The notes under the pieces were generated by a model. It had not been told where the DNA came from and searched no databases. It saw only the letters and a list, made by a program, of their open reading frames with translations. The translations under genes and the position numbers were made by a program. Shown piece by piece: positions 29,684 through 40,263 of a DNA stretch of 64,000 nucleotides. This DNA is from an uncultured Rhizobiaceae group bacterium (GTDB taxonomy: Bacteria > Pseudomonadota > Alphaproteobacteria > Rhizobiales > Rhizobiaceae), in contig CALGMR010000004.1 of the NCBI GenBank assembly GCA_937958815.1, positions 1 through 64,000 on the forward strand. The letters run 5' to 3'. Numbering within the stretch: the first letter of the stretch is position 1; every line of letters begins with the position of its first letter.

Positions 29684-30478
29684 TTGCTTCCCGAGTTGGA
29701 AAACACCTTTCACGAACTCTGCGATGCCGCTGCGCGCGAGACCTTGCCTCGTTTTCGCAGTCAACTTGCTGTCGACAACAAACGCCCTGCCGATTTTGAC
29801 CCTGTGACCGAGGGTGACCGCATGGCCGAAAAAGCCATTCGTGAAATCCTCACCTCAAAATATCCAGAACACGGCATTATTGGTGAAGAGTTCGGAACTC
29901 AAAATCCAGACGCTGACTATCAGTGGATCATCGACCCAATTGATGGCACGAGAGCCTTTATTTCGGGTATTCCCGTTTGGGGAACGTTGATAGGTCTGTA
30001 TTTTCAAAACAAACCCGTCGCGGGCGTTGCTGACCAGCCATTTACGCGGGAGCGCTATATGGCGTTGACCGATGCAAACGGCGAGAACAAAAGTGTTTTG
30101 TCTCACAATCATGGCACTCCAATCCGCTTGCAAACATCGCAAACATTAGACGTTTCGCTGGCAACTGTGATGACAACGTCGCCAGATCTGCTGCGAAACG
30201 AGAAAGATGAAACCTATTTTCGTCTTGAACAACAAACAAAACTCGTCCGCTACGGTTGCGACTGTTACGCCTATTGTTTGTTAGCATCAGGCCATGTGGA
30301 TCTGGTCGTGGAATCGGGGCTCAATATTTATGATATCGCAGCCTTGATCCCAATCATCGAGAATGCGGGGGGCATTGTCACCAATTGGCAGGGTGGAGAT
30401 GCATCGAACGGCGGACAAGTCCTCGCCGCGGCCAACAAAAAACTCCACGAGCAAGCCATCCAGCTTTTGCAGTCCTAG
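29684..30478 (+). CDS. hisN: Inositol-monophosphatase-family histidinol-phosphatase
   Basis: This 264-residue protein has the metal-site motifs of the family: GEEFG, then WIIDPIDGTRAFISG, and near the C-terminus IYDIAALIPIIENAGG. The PIDGTRAFISG variant and the spacing fit HisN-type histidinol phosphatases, which make L-histidinol in histidine synthesis. The start is TTG 29684 with AGGATA at 29670-29675, only 24 bases after the previous gene, so they are in one operon. SuhB-like inositol phosphatase is the alternative but fits less well. Confidence 0.85.
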   Translation: MLPELENTFHELCDAAARETLPRFRSQLAVDNKRPADFDPVTEGDRMAEKAIREILTSKYPEHGIIGEEFGTQNPDADYQWIIDPIDGTRAFISGIPVWGTLIGLYFQNKPVAGVADQPFTRERYMALTDANGENKSVLSHNHGTPIRLQTSQTLDVSLATVMTTSPDLLRNEKDETYFRLEQQTKLVRYGCDCYAYCLLASGHVDLVVESGLNIYDIAALIPIIENAGGIVTNWQGGDASNGGQVLAAANKKLHEQAIQLLQS

Positions 30479-30498
30479 ACATTGCAAACACCAAAGGC

Positions 30499-31479
30499 TT
30501 AGCCGGAGTCTCCGGGAATGAAGCTGGAAATCGCGGCCAACAATTGATCTCGATATATATCTCTTTCGTGCATCAGTTCGTGTTCAGAACCAGTGACCAT
30601 GACACTGCCGCCAGAGCGCATAGAGCGTGCGAATGCTTCAGACACACTTGGTTTTACGACTTGATCACTCCCCGCAATCACGATCAAAGTGGGAATTGAA
30701 ATTTCACTTGCAAAGCCTGGTTCTTTTACTTTGTCCATGGCGCGACAGGCAGCAAAAACCCAACCAATCGTTGGCCCACCGAGCCCCAACAAAGGAAACT
30801 TGAACAGGAATTTCTTGGTGAGTTCAAACCGGCCTTTATCGGTCGTCAATTTATTCCCGTCATATGGGCGAAGCTCGGGCGAAACCGATGGTCGCAAAAT
30901 GTAGTTTCGGCCGAAACCGAGAAACGATAGCAAACCGGAGACTCTTCGAAGCGTCTTCTGCTTTAGCGGAATATTGTTGAGTTCGAGCAGAGGTGACAAC
31001 AAAACCATTCGCTCAATGCGGTTAGACAAGGCTGGAGCTGCCAGAAGCGAAATCAAACTGCCTGTTGAATGGGCCACGACGCTAAATGGTGGTTTGCAAT
31101 CTGGCAGAGCAACATTGTTCAAAATCGTTTCCAAATCCGTCAAATATTGATTGAAATGCTCAACATGACCTTTCAAACGCTCATTTAGTAATCTTTGTGA
31201 TGCCCCCTGCCCGCGCCAATCAAACGTCAAAACATCGTATCCAAGTTCTAGAAGATCTGAGACAGTCTCATAAAACTTTTCAATAAATTCACTGCGTCCA
31301 TGCAGCAGCAAAATAGTACCTTTGGGACGGTCTTTGGAGGTTGATTTACCTGACGTCCAGCGCGCATAGCGCAGCTGCACCCCATCTTCCGTGGTCACAT
31401 AACCAGCATGAGCACCAGGAGGCGCTTTGTTGTCTGGTGTTTCAAAAAGCACAGCTGATGTTTCGGGAGCATGTCTCAT
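30499..31479 (-). CDS. Alpha/beta hydrolase, lysophospholipase / monoacylglycerol-lipase type
   Basis: This 326-residue protein has the Hydrolase_4 pattern: oxyanion region LLLHGRSEFIEKFYE, FDWRGQGAS, nucleophile Ser in VVAHSTGSL, acid in IVIAGSDQVV and catalytic His in GSEHELMHE. No signal peptide is visible. It would cleave acyl esters such as lysophospholipids or monoacylglycerols. It is convergent with hisN and divergent from the Hsp20 gene, so it forms its own unit. The exact substrate is unknown. Confidence 0.85.
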   Translation of the reverse strand: MRHAPETSAVLFETPDNKAPPGAHAGYVTTEDGVQLRYARWTSGKSTSKDRPKGTILLLHGRSEFIEKFYETVSDLLELGYDVLTFDWRGQGASQRLLNERLKGHVEHFNQYLTDLETILNNVALPDCKPPFSVVAHSTGSLISLLAAPALSNRIERMVLLSPLLELNNIPLKQKTLRRVSGLLSFLGFGRNYILRPSVSPELRPYDGNKLTTDKGRFELTKKFLFKFPLLGLGGPTIGWVFAACRAMDKVKEPGFASEISIPTLIVIAGSDQVVKPSVSEAFARSMRSGGSVMVTGSEHELMHERDIYRDQLLAAISSFIPGDSG

Positions 31480-31547
31480 GAGCCGTTGCTATAACGCCAT
31501 CGATCGACACTCAAGTAAAATCCGATCCCCATCCCGACCCGAATGAT

Positions 31548-31578
31548 CTTGAAACCAATTTCGAGCCTTCCCATATAA
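31548..31578 (+). promoter_or_regulatory. RpoH (sigma-32) type heat-shock promoter of the Hsp20 gene
   Basis: CTTGAAA (31548-31554), 15 bases, then CCCATATA (31570-31577). Both boxes and the spacing fit the alphaproteobacterial RpoH consensus (CTTGAAA and CCCCATnT). It lies about 90 bases before the Hsp20 start codon, exactly where a heat-shock promoter would be expected. Confidence 0.8.
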
Positions 31579-31668
31579 TTCGTGCAGTTGCCGATACGGG
31601 ATTGCAACAATGCGCTTGGCACACTGCTGAGCGTTTCAACTCAATTATCGCTCAAAAGAGGATACACA

Positions 31669-32142
31669 ATGAGACACGTAGATTTTAGCCCACTTTATCG
31701 TTCAACAGTCGGTTTTGACCGCTTGTTCAACCTTTTGGATTCTATGGGACAACCCGAGCAATCCAGCCCATCTTATCCGCCGTACAATATTGAGCGCACT
31801 GCGGAGAACCAATACAGAATCACAATGGCGGTGGCTGGATTTGGCGAAGATGATCTGGAAATTGAAGCCAAAGAAAACACTTTGCTTGTCAAAGGCAGCC
31901 AGTCAAAAGATGAGACACCCGATGTAGAGGTGCTGTTTCAAGGAATTGCCGCTAGAAACTTTGAGCGCCGCTTCCAATTGGCCGACCATGTAGAAGTGCG
32001 AAATGCTCATCTCAAAAACGGCTTATTGCACATTGAATTGGTGCGGGAGATTCCGGAAGCGATGAAGGCTCGCAAAATTGCGATTTCCCCATCTCAAACT
32101 CCGGCAAAGCAAATCGAAAGCAAACCTGCAAAATCAAAATAA
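31669..32142 (+). CDS. Hsp20-family small heat-shock protein (IbpA-like)
   Basis: This 157-residue protein begins with MRHVDFSPLYRSTVGFDRLFNLLD, the usual start of alphaproteobacterial class A small heat-shock proteins. It is followed by an alpha-crystallin domain (PPYNIERTAENQYRITMAVAGF to IAARNFERRFQLADHVEV and ALKNGLLHIELVRE-like end) and a C-terminal tail with basic residues. It binds unfolding proteins and passes them to DnaK. The start is ATG 31669 with AAGAGGA upstream; an earlier in-frame start overlaps the promoter. Induction by heat through RpoH is predicted from the promoter. Confidence 0.92.
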   Translation: MRHVDFSPLYRSTVGFDRLFNLLDSMGQPEQSSPSYPPYNIERTAENQYRITMAVAGFGEDDLEIEAKENTLLVKGSQSKDETPDVEVLFQGIAARNFERRFQLADHVEVRNAHLKNGLLHIELVREIPEAMKARKIAISPSQTPAKQIESKPAKSK

Positions 32143-32160
32143 CACGTTTGCATTCAGAAT

Positions 32161-32200
32161 AAAAAAGCCCCGAGACAGGTTTTAAAGCCAATCTCGGGGC
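32161..32200 (-). terminator. Rho-independent terminator acting on the minus strand
   Basis: GCCCCGAGA (32167-32175) and TCTCGGGGC (32192-32200) form a 9-base-pair GC-rich stem with a 16-base loop. On the minus strand the stem is followed by TTTTTT (complement of the A run at 32161-32166). On the plus strand no T run follows. So it terminates leftward transcripts well; it may also help end the Hsp20 mRNA. No confident leftward gene precedes it, which suggests a small minus-strand transcript from 32.2-32.55 kb. Confidence 0.7.
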
Positions 32201-32321
32201 CTCGATCAAATAAATTTTCTAGATCCAAAAAGCACCACCGGGGGCGACGGTTTAGCACTTGCTAGACGAAAGTTTATTTGACCGATATATTAGGAATTCT
32301 AGTGAATATACTCTAGTCTCC

Positions 32322-32504
32322 CTATAACTCCACAATAAACAGCCTGTACGAAAAACACAAATTTTTCGTGCGGCAAATTTTTTCATAAAGATCTTGTGCA
32401 TTTTCTGTCCACTTTTTAGGACAGCCACACTTACCCATCTTGCATTTTTCTTCTCGCTTGATTAGACATTCAAAAAGGCGATCAGCAGTCAGGGGAACCT
32501 GCAA
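32322..32504 (-). CDS. Possible small cysteine-rich protein gene
   Basis: A 60-residue frame from TTG 32504 (or 38 residues from an internal ATG) with a Cys-containing cluster KCKMGKCGCPKKW and two further Cys residues near the end. I do not recognise a family. It is supported only by position: the one good minus-strand terminator in this gap lies 120 bases downstream. The ribosome site is not convincing. It could equally be part of a non-coding RNA. Confidence 0.25.
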   Translation of the reverse strand: MQVPLTADRLFECLIKREEKCKMGKCGCPKKWTENAQDLYEKICRTKNLCFSYRLFIVEL

Positions 32505-32650
32505 CTCTATTTTCGCTTTAAATTATTGAAAATGGCAGTTGGTGCGACATCTCTATAGAGTGATGTGACGGATAACTTGTGTCATTGAATGGACGAATTT
32601 TAGATCAGCCTGATCGGCAAATTGCGCTGCGGCTGTCAAGGAGAGTGAAG
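32505..32650 (+). promoter_or_regulatory. Upstream region of gltB
   Basis: It holds a perfect 10-base palindrome CTCTATAGAG (32551-32560), flanked by ACAT and GATGT, about 90 bases before gltB. This is an operator candidate of unknown regulator. AAGGAG at 32638-32643 is the ribosome site of gltB. Confidence 0.35.
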
Positions 32651-35600
32651 ATGACAAACCTGTATGATGGACTGGCCAATTCTAGGCAGGAAATTGGATC
32701 TTCAAAATCGAAACGCAACACCGCTGAAGGTCTCTACGACCCGCGCCAAGAGCATGACGCATGCGGCTTGGGTTTCATTGCCAACATGAAGGGCAAGAAG
32801 TCCCACAAAATCATTCAAGACGGCATTCGCATCTTGGAAAACCTTGAGCACCGAGGTGCTACTGGCGCAGACCCACTGATGGGCGATGGCGCAGGTATGT
32901 TGGTGCAAATTCCCCATGATTTCTTCGCGGAAGAGTGTTCAAAGCTCGGCTTCGCACTGCCAAATGCAGAAGAATACGGCCTCGGCTTTTTCTTCACCAC
33001 AAGAGATGAGCCTACCCAGGAAAAAATCAAAAAAATTATCGAAGCCGTTGCCGATGAAGAGGGTTTTGAGGTTTTGGGCTGGAGACTTGCACCGGTCAAC
33101 AACGAAAAACTGTCCGTCGACCCAGAAATTGCAGCATCGGAGCCTGCTTCTTGGCAGGGCTTTTTCACGAGCGCAAAGGGCCTGAAGGGCGATGAATTTG
33201 AACGCGCTCTTTATGTGTTCCGTCGCGCACTCTCAAACCGTGTGATTGAGGAACTGAACGGCGAGGATGATTTCTATCCTGTTTCCATGTCTTCACACAC
33301 GGTTGTCTACAAAGGCATGTTCCTGGCTGATCAGCTGGGTCCGTATTATGATGACTTGCGCGATGAACGCTTCGTTTCTGCCCTTGCGCTTGTGCACCAG
33401 CGGTTTTCAACCAACACCTTCCCGTCTTGGAAACTTGCTCACCCGTACCGCATGGTCGCCCACAATGGTGAAATCAATACTTTACGCGGCAACGTCAATT
33501 GGATGGCAGCGCGCCAAGCTACGCTTTCATCACCAAAATTCGGCGATGACATCGAGAAAATCTGGCCCGTATCTTATGAAGGGCAATCTGACACGGCTTG
33601 TTTTGACAATGCGCTCGAACTTCTCGTGCAAGGCGGATATTCACTGGCTCACGCGATGATGATGCTGATTCCAGAAGCTTGGGCTGGCAATCCACTTATG
33701 GATGAAGAGCGCCGTGCCTTTTATGAATATCACGCTGCCTTGATGGAACCATGGGACGGTCCGGCTGCAGTTGCCTTCACAGATGGTCGCCAGATTGGCG
33801 CAACTCTAGATCGCAACGGCCTACGCCCTGCCCGTTATTTCGTTTTGGACGACGACACCGTTGTTTTGGCTTCCGAAGCTGGAACCCTGCCATTTGACGA
33901 AAGCAAAGTTGTCACCAAGTGGCGTTTGCAGCCAGGCAAAATGCTTTTGATCGATTTGGAAGAAGGTAAAATCATCTCGGACGAAGAGATCAAGCACCAG
34001 CTTTCAACAGAGCTTCCTTATGACAAGTGGCTCGAAGAGACCCAGATCGTTCTTGAAGAATTGCCAGGCGAAAAAACTTCACCTCGCAAATACAAAGGCG
34101 ATGCGTTGCTCGATGGACAGCAAGCCTTTGGATATACCCAAGAAGACATAAAGGTTTTGATGACGCCAATGGCCACAACAGGCCAAGAAGCGCTCGGCTC
34201 CATGGGAACCGACACGCCGATTTCTGCAATTTCGGACAAAGCGAAACTTCTGTACACCTATTTCAAACAGAACTTTGCACAGGTCACCAACCCGCCCATC
34301 GATCCGATCCGTGAAGAATCGGTGATGAGCCTCGTGTCCTTTATTGGCCCACGTCCAAACCTGTTTGATATTGAGCACAAGTCGAACGTCAAACGTTTGG
34401 AAGTCCGTCAGCCAATTTTACGCAATTCTGATTTGCAGAAAATTCGCGACATCAGCGATATGGGCGACAACCAATTTGTCTCCCGCATTCTGGACATGAC
34501 CTACAATGCTGAAAAAGGGCCCGATGGCGTAAAAGAGTGTTTGGAAGACCTTTGCAAAAAGGCTGAAAAAGCGGTCAAAGGTGGCGACAACATCATCATC
34601 TTGTCAGACCGCCAGTTCAGCGCACAGCGTGTTGCTGTTCCTGCACTGTTGGCGACAGCGGCCGTTCATCATCACTTGATCCGCAAAGGATTGCGCACAT
34701 CCGTTGGTCTCGTTGTCGAATCTGCAGAACCACGTGAAGTGCATCATTTCGCTGTTCTTGCAAGCTATGGCGCAGAAGCGATCAACCCGTATTTGGCCTT
34801 TGAAACACTGGCAGAAATGCACAGCGCTGGTTATTTCCCACCAGAGGTTGATGAAAAAGAAGTCGTTCAGCGCTACATCAAATCAATCGACAAAGGCTTG
34901 CTGAAAGTGATGTCCAAAATGGGCATTTCCACGTACCAGTCTTACTGTGGTGCACAGATCGTGGACGCTATCGGCCTGTCCAGCGAATTCATCGAGCAAT
35001 ATTTTACTGGCACTGCAAGCCAAATCGAAGGCATTGGCTTGGATGAAATTGCCAAGGAAACTTTCGAACGTCATCGCGCAGCTTATGGCAATGTGCCCGT
35101 TCTGCGCAGCAGTTTGGACGTGGGTGGTGACTATGCTCTGCGCGCGCGCGGCGAAGCCCACGCCTGGACATCTGATGAAGTCACAAACTTGCAACATGCG
35201 GTTCGTGGCAACAGCCAAGACAAATATCGTGCGTTTGCAGACTCAATCAACAAGCAGTCAGAGCGCCTCCTCACAATGCGAGGTCTCTTCCGCTTGCGCC
35301 CTGCAGAGGAAACAGGCCGCAAGCCGATCCCATTGGACAAGGTAGAACCAGCTTCGGAGATCGTAAAACGCTTCGCAACGGGTGCGATGTCTTACGGTTC
35401 AATTTCTGCTGAAGCGCACACGACGCTTGCGATTGCTATGAACCGCATTGGCGGCAAGTCAAACACGGGTGAAGGCGGAGAAGAAGTCGAACGTTTCACA
35501 CCGATGGCCAATGGCGATTCAAAACGCTCAGCGATCAAGCAGGTGGCATCAGGCCGTTTTGGGGTGACGACAGAATATCTCGTCAACTCCGACATGATCC

Positions 35601-37354
35601 AGATCAAAATGGCGCAGGGCGCAAAGCCCGGTGAAGGCGGTCAATTGCCTGGCCACAAGGTCGACGCCATCATCGCTAAAGTGCGTCATTCAACGCCAGG
35701 TGTTGGTCTCATTTCTCCACCACCTCACCACGACATTTATTCAATCGAAGATTTGGCTCAGCTGATCTACGATCTGAAAAACGTGAACCCTGTTGCAGAT
35801 ATTTCTGTGAAGCTGGTGTCAGAAGTAGGCGTGGGAACGGTTGCTGCAGGCGTTGCCAAAGCACGCGCCGACCATGTGACAATTTCAGGCATGGAGGGTG
35901 GCACTGGTGCAAGCCCACTCACATCCATCAAACATGCTGGTTCGCCTTGGGAAATTGGCTTGGCCGAAACACATCAGACATTGCTGAAAAACAAATTGCG
36001 GTCACGCATCGCCGTTCAGGTGGATGGTGGCTTGCGCACAGGCCGTGACGTTGTTGTGGGTGCGCTTTTGGGTGCGGACGAATTTGGTTTTGCCACGGCA
36101 CCATTGGTCGCTGCAGGTTGCATCATGATGCGCAAATGTCACCTCAACACGTGCCCTGTGGGCGTCGCAACGCAAGACCCTGTACTGCGCAAGCGCTTCA
36201 ACGGTGCGCCAGAACATGTGATCAACTATTTCTTCTTCGTTGCCGAAGAAGTGCGCGAATTGATGGCTGAACTTGGTTTCCGCACACTGAGCGAAATGGT
36301 TGGCCAATTGGACGTGCTGGATCGTGACAAAGCAATTGATCACTGGAAGGCCAATGGGTTGGATTTCTCCAAGCTCTTTTATGACCCCAAAATGGGCGAT
36401 GATGTCCCAGTTTATCACTGTGAGACACAAATCCATCATATCGACGATATTTTGGATCGTGAATTCATCAAGCAAGCGCAACCTGCGCTTGAGAACCGCG
36501 AACCTGTAAAGCTGAATATGAAAATCAGCAATTACAACCGCTCTGCAGGTGCAATGTTGTCTGGTGAAGTTGCCAAAAGATACGGCCACGCTGGGTTGGA
36601 TGAAGACACAATCCATATCAAGTTGAACGGCACAACAGGTCAGGCATTTGGCGCTTGGGTCGCGAAAGGTGTGACACTTGAAGTAGAAGGCGAAGGCAAC
36701 GACTATGTTGGCAAAGGCCTTTCAGGCGGTAAATTGATTATCTACCCACCGGCAACCGCGACACAGATTGATCCGTTCAAATCCATCATTGTGGGCAACA
36801 CAGTGTTGTACGGCGCAGTGGAAGGGGAATGCTATTTCCGCGGTGTGGCCGGAGAACGCTTTGCCGTTCGCAACTCTGGCGCAATTGCTGTTGTCGAAGG
36901 CGTGGGTGACCACGGCTGTGAATATATGACAGGTGGCGTTGTTGCTGTTCTTGGACACACTGGCCGAAATTTCGCAGCTGGCATGTCTGGCGGCATTGCC
37001 TATGTGCTCGACGAAGACGGCACATTCGCAAATCGCTGCAACCTTGCCATGGTGGAGTTGGAACCTGTTCCGGAAGAAGATGATCTGATGGAATCACAAC
37101 ATCACCACGGCGGCGATATTGAACACCATGGACGCGTGGACGTGTCTTCCGACATGACACGTTACGACGACGAACGTTTGCGTCAGTTGATTGAGAACCA
37201 CAAGAAATACACAGGCTCGACCCGCGCGGCCGAAATTCTCGAAAACTGGGAAACTTTCCGTCCCAAATTCGTGAAAGTCATGCCGACAGAATATCGCCGC
37301 GCATTGGCCGAAATCGAAGCTGCTCAAATGGCAGCAGGCGTTGCGGCTGAATAA
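32651..37354 (+). CDS. gltB: Glutamate synthase (NADPH) large subunit
   Basis: This 1567-residue protein has the full GltB layout: glutamine amidotransferase class II domain with Cys38 (HDACGLGF), a central domain, the FMN-binding synthase domain ([46 protein letters not shown]), the iron-sulfur binding [18 protein letters not shown], and the C-terminal GXGXG beta-helix. It uses glutamine, 2-oxoglutarate and electrons from GltD to make glutamate. The start is ATG 32651 with AAGGAG; a longer frame to 32579 adds residues before the propeptide. Cys38 needs removal of a propeptide, as in the family. gltD follows after 70 bases. Confidence 0.97.
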   Translation: MTNLYDGLANSRQEIGSSKSKRNTAEGLYDPRQEHDACGLGFIANMKGKKSHKIIQDGIRILENLEHRGATGADPLMGDGAGMLVQIPHDFFAEECSKLGFALPNAEEYGLGFFFTTRDEPTQEKIKKIIEAVADEEGFEVLGWRLAPVNNEKLSVDPEIAASEPASWQGFFTSAKGLKGDEFERALYVFRRALSNRVIEELNGEDDFYPVSMSSHTVVYKGMFLADQLGPYYDDLRDERFVSALALVHQRFSTNTFPSWKLAHPYRMVAHNGEINTLRGNVNWMAARQATLSSPKFGDDIEKIWPVSYEGQSDTACFDNALELLVQGGYSLAHAMMMLIPEAWAGNPLMDEERRAFYEYHAALMEPWDGPAAVAFTDGRQIGATLDRNGLRPARYFVLDDDTVVLASEAGTLPFDESKVVTKWRLQPGKMLLIDLEEGKIISDEEIKHQLSTELPYDKWLEETQIVLEELPGEKTSPRKYKGDALLDGQQAFGYTQEDIKVLMTPMATTGQEALGSMGTDTPISAISDKAKLLYTYFKQNFAQVTNPPIDPIREESVMSLVSFIGPRPNLFDIEHKSNVKRLEVRQPILRNSDLQKIRDISDMGDNQFVSRILDMTYNAEKGPDGVKECLEDLCKKAEKAVKGGDNIIILSDRQFSAQRVAVPALLATAAVHHHLIRKGLRTSVGLVVESAEPREVHHFAVLASYGAEAINPYLAFETLAEMHSAGYFPPEVDEKEVVQRYIKSIDKGLLKVMSKMGISTYQSYCGAQIVDAIGLSSEFIEQYFTGTASQIEGIGLDEIAKETFERHRAAYGNVPVLRSSLDVGGDYALRARGEAHAWTSDEVTNLQHAVRGNSQDKYRAFADSINKQSERLLTMRGLFRLRPAEETGRKPIPLDKVEPASEIVKRFATGAMSYGSISAEAHTTLAIAMNRIGGKSNTGEGGEEVERFTPMANGDSKRSAIKQVASGRFGVTTEYLVNSDMIQIKMAQGAKPGEGGQLPGHKVDAIIAKVRHSTPGVGLISPPPHHDIYSIEDLAQLIYDLKNVNPVADISVKLVSEVGVGTVAAGVAKARADHVTISGMEGGTGASPLTSIKHAGSPWEIGLAETHQTLLKNKLRSRIAVQVDGGLRTGRDVVVGALLGADEFGFATAPLVAAGCIMMRKCHLNTCPVGVATQDPVLRKRFNGAPEHVINYFFFVAEEVRELMAELGFRTLSEMVGQLDVLDRDKAIDHWKANGLDFSKLFYDPKMGDDVPVYHCETQIHHIDDILDREFIKQAQPALENREPVKLNMKISNYNRSAGAMLSGEVAKRYGHAGLDEDTIHIKLNGTTGQAFGAWVAKGVTLEVEGEGNDYVGKGLSGGKLIIYPPATATQIDPFKSIIVGNTVLYGAVEGECYFRGVAGERFAVRNSGAIAVVEGVGDHGCEYMTGGVVAVLGHTGRNFAAGMSGGIAYVLDEDGTFANRCNLAMVELEPVPEEDDLMESQHHHGGDIEHHGRVDVSSDMTRYDDERLRQLIENHKKYTGSTRAAEILENWETFRPKFVKVMPTEYRRALAEIEAAQMAAGVAAE

Positions 37355-37424
37355 ACCAGCCAAGCAACGACCCCTAATTAGAAGATGATGACCGCAACGG
37401 CGGTAAGAATGTGGAGTGAAGTAA

Positions 37425-38858
37425 ATGGGTAAAGTGACAGGCTTTATGGAGATTGACCGTCAGGACCGGAAATACCGTCCTGCGTCAGACCGCATTCGCA
37501 ATTATGACGAGTTCATCATTCCGTTGCCGGAAACAAACCTGCGCGATCAGGCAGCCCGATGCATGGATTGTGGCATTCCATTTTGCCACGATGTAAAAGG
37601 TCTGAAGGGCTGCCCCGTAAACAACCAGATCCCTGATTGGAACGACCTTGTTTATCGTGGCGAGTGGGAAGAAGCGTCTCGCAATTTGCACTCCACAAAC
37701 AACTTTCCCGAATTCACTGGCCGTATCTGCCCTGCCCCTTGCGAGGCATCTTGCACACTCAACATGATCGACAGTCCCGTGACGATCAAATCAATCGAAT
37801 GTGCAATCGTCGACAAAGCTTGGGAAAACGGCTGGATCAAGCCGCAGCTTGCTGAAAAGAAAACAGGGAAAAAAGTCGCCATTATTGGCTCTGGACCCGC
37901 AGGAATGGCGGCGGCGCAACAACTTGCGCGCGCTGGGCACGATGTGCATCTTTACGAGAAGAACCAGAAAATCGGCGGCCTCATGCGCTACGGTATTCCG
38001 GACTTCAAAATGGCAAAGACCCATATTGACCGCCGTACAGAACAAATGGTCGCCGAAGGCGTCACGCTGCACACAGGTGTTCATGTGGGTGAAGACGTAA
38101 AAATTGAAGACATTACAGCTCAACATGACGCAGTCGTTTTGTCTGGTGGCGCTGAAAAACCGCGCGATCTTCCCATTGAAGGCCGCGACCTGAATGGTGT
38201 GCATTTCGCGATGCAGTTCTTGCCACAGCAAAACCGTCGCGTGGGTGACGAACACAACGACAATGTGGAACCCATTTTAGCCTCTGGCAAACATGTGGTG
38301 GTCATTGGCGGCGGTGATACGGGATCTGACTGTATCGGCACATCCATTCGCCAAAACGCACTGTCTGTGACCCAGTTGGAAATCATGCCAACACCGCCAG
38401 AAAAAGAAGACAAGCTTCTCACATGGCCAAACTGGCCTTTAAAAATGCGCACATCTTCCAGCCAGGAAGAAGGGGCGGAACGCGAATTTTCGGTTATGAC
38501 CACACGTTTTGAAGGCGAGAATGGCCAAGTCAAGAAAATCATCTGCACCCGTGTAGATGAGAAATTCCAGCCAATTGAAGGCACTGAATTTGAATTGAAA
38601 GCTGATCTTGTTCTGCTGGCAATGGGTTTCGTGTCCCCCGTCACTGAGGGCATGCTTTCTGACCTGGGTGTTGATCTAGACCCACGCGACAATGTGTTTG
38701 CTGATACATTCAGCTACAAAACCAGCGTGGACAAAGTGTGGACGGCCGGCGACATGCGCCGCGGCCAGTCACTGGTGGTTTGGGCAATTCGTGAGGGGCG
38801 CCAATGTGCTCACGCCGTAGATCAAGCCTTGATGGGTGAAACTGTTCTTCCTCGTTAG
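37425..38858 (+). CDS. gltD: Glutamate synthase (NADPH) small subunit
   Basis: This 477-residue protein has an N-terminal iron-sulfur domain with conserved Cys in [17 protein letters not shown] and [13 protein letters not shown] binding follows at [21 protein letters not shown] and NADPH binding at [17 protein letters not shown], with the C-terminal [18 protein letters not shown]. It passes electrons from NADPH to GltB. ATG 37425 follows GGAG. Usual length and complete motif set; the operon gltB-gltD is normal for the group. Confidence 0.96.
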   Translation: MGKVTGFMEIDRQDRKYRPASDRIRNYDEFIIPLPETNLRDQAARCMDCGIPFCHDVKGLKGCPVNNQIPDWNDLVYRGEWEEASRNLHSTNNFPEFTGRICPAPCEASCTLNMIDSPVTIKSIECAIVDKAWENGWIKPQLAEKKTGKKVAIIGSGPAGMAAAQQLARAGHDVHLYEKNQKIGGLMRYGIPDFKMAKTHIDRRTEQMVAEGVTLHTGVHVGEDVKIEDITAQHDAVVLSGGAEKPRDLPIEGRDLNGVHFAMQFLPQQNRRVGDEHNDNVEPILASGKHVVVIGGGDTGSDCIGTSIRQNALSVTQLEIMPTPPEKEDKLLTWPNWPLKMRTSSSQEEGAEREFSVMTTRFEGENGQVKKIICTRVDEKFQPIEGTEFELKADLVLLAMGFVSPVTEGMLSDLGVDLDPRDNVFADTFSYKTSVDKVWTAGDMRRGQSLVVWAIREGRQCAHAVDQALMGETVLPR

Positions 38859-38894
38859 GGGAAAGAACATTACCAAACCAAAGACGCAGCGACT

Positions 38895-40220
38895 TTAGTT
38901 GCTTGCAGCCACAGCTGAAACAGGTGCTGCGGGTGCAGGACTTGGCGGCCAGTTAAAATCGTCAGCCCGCCCGATACGTGCAGCAGTAGCTCCTGACAGA
39001 CCCAGACCCGATTTGGGAGCATCAGTTGCTTTGGCGGGAGTGCGATCTCCGGCCAATTCCGAACCACCGTCAGAAGCTGGATCCCCCAAACGCACCACAA
39101 TTGTTGTGCGGCTTTTCACAGGGTCATAAACCGCTTTCTTTGGAGCAAAAGTCTCTAAGTCAAACGCTGATGGTCTGTCACCAAATTCCGATGACAGTCC
39201 AGCCAAACCAACGCCACCTTCGAATGCCTGCCTGATTGTCGGTTCCACAAAGAATGCCAATCTTCTGCGTCCAGCCTTCGTCAAATTAATTCCATCTTTG
39301 CGACGAAGCAAAACAATTTGCCCGTTCACATCAGGACCCGAACGTGAGTAGGCACGGTCTTCATCAGAAAATCCGTCCCAGACATCAATGAACTGACCAT
39401 TGGCAGAAGCTGCGGCTTTTGAATAAATCTCGTTGAACACCAGATAGTCTTTGCTCATGTTTTTAAAACGAACCGGCGGCAGCCCAACCCATGAAAATCG
39501 AACGCCACTTGCGCCTAGAGCTTTGGCAAGACTATCGACCCTTTTGATATAAGCTGCATCCCATTCGGGTGTGCGCTTCTTGAGTTTCTTGCCGTCGTCA
39601 ATCATCAACTGACGATCGTTAGAGCCGAGCATAGCAACAATGAAATCGGGTTTTTCATCAGCGATCATTTGCGGAAGAACCGCAGGCCAATCGATGACAT
39701 CGTCCCGAACAAAACCCGAAAGGCCTTTGGTTCTATCTACGACAACAATGGTTGCAGCATCACTCAACAGCTGCTCAAGACCATCAGCCAATCCACCCGC
39801 GAAAAAGTCGCCAACAACCAAGACTTTCTTGGCGCCTTCTATTTTTTCAACTTTTTCAGCAGATTTTACTGACGCTGCAGATGCGCCCGCGATGCGTACT
39901 CTCTTCTTGACTCTCTTTTTGGAACGGCTTCGTGTTGAGCGCTTTGCGGTCCTTTTTGTGCTGCGCTTTTTAGCGGTTGAACGCTTTGTTGTGCGCCGTT
40001 TCGTCTTGCGCTTCACGACTGCTTTTTTGGCTTTTTTCCGACCAAAAAGAATGCGGAACAGGCTTTTACGCTTGCGCTTTTTCGCTGTGGTTTGTGCATT
40101 TGCAGGTTGAACGAGACCAAACGCAGAATGCCCCACACTTTGCGGGGCACTTGCTGGAAACACCAGCGCGCTTACAAATAAGAACAATGTGGCTGCAACC
40201 AGCCGCGACAATTTCTTCAC
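38895..40220 (-). CDS. Exported SGNH-type (DUF459) protein with a basic linker
   Basis: This 441-residue protein has a signal peptide (residues ~1-43, ending near ANAQ), then an extremely Lys/Arg-rich segment (~45-110, almost histone-like), then the DUF459 SGNH domain (~130-330): VLVVGDFFAGGLADGLEQ, VAMLGSNDRQLM, WVGLPPVR and an LTKAGRRRLA-like end. The first block reads GDF where many SGNH enzymes have GDS, so the usual nucleophile Ser is not seen there. A low-complexity Ala/Pro-rich tail ends the protein. Its place between gltD and a lytic transglycosylase is common in the order and hints at a cell-wall role, perhaps anchored by the basic segment. Confidence 0.8.
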   Translation of the reverse strand: MKKLSRLVAATLFLFVSALVFPASAPQSVGHSAFGLVQPANAQTTAKKRKRKSLFRILFGRKKAKKAVVKRKTKRRTTKRSTAKKRSTKRTAKRSTRSRSKKRVKKRVRIAGASAASVKSAEKVEKIEGAKKVLVVGDFFAGGLADGLEQLLSDAATIVVVDRTKGLSGFVRDDVIDWPAVLPQMIADEKPDFIVAMLGSNDRQLMIDDGKKLKKRTPEWDAAYIKRVDSLAKALGASGVRFSWVGLPPVRFKNMSKDYLVFNEIYSKAAASANGQFIDVWDGFSDEDRAYSRSGPDVNGQIVLLRRKDGINLTKAGRRRLAFFVEPTIRQAFEGGVGLAGLSSEFGDRPSAFDLETFAPKKAVYDPVKSRTTIVVRLGDPASDGGSELAGDRTPAKATDAPKSGLGLSGATAARIGRADDFNWPPSPAPAAPVSAVAASN

Positions 40221-40263
40221 GAAACACCTATGCGAGTTTCAACCTCGCATAGGCACCAAAAGG

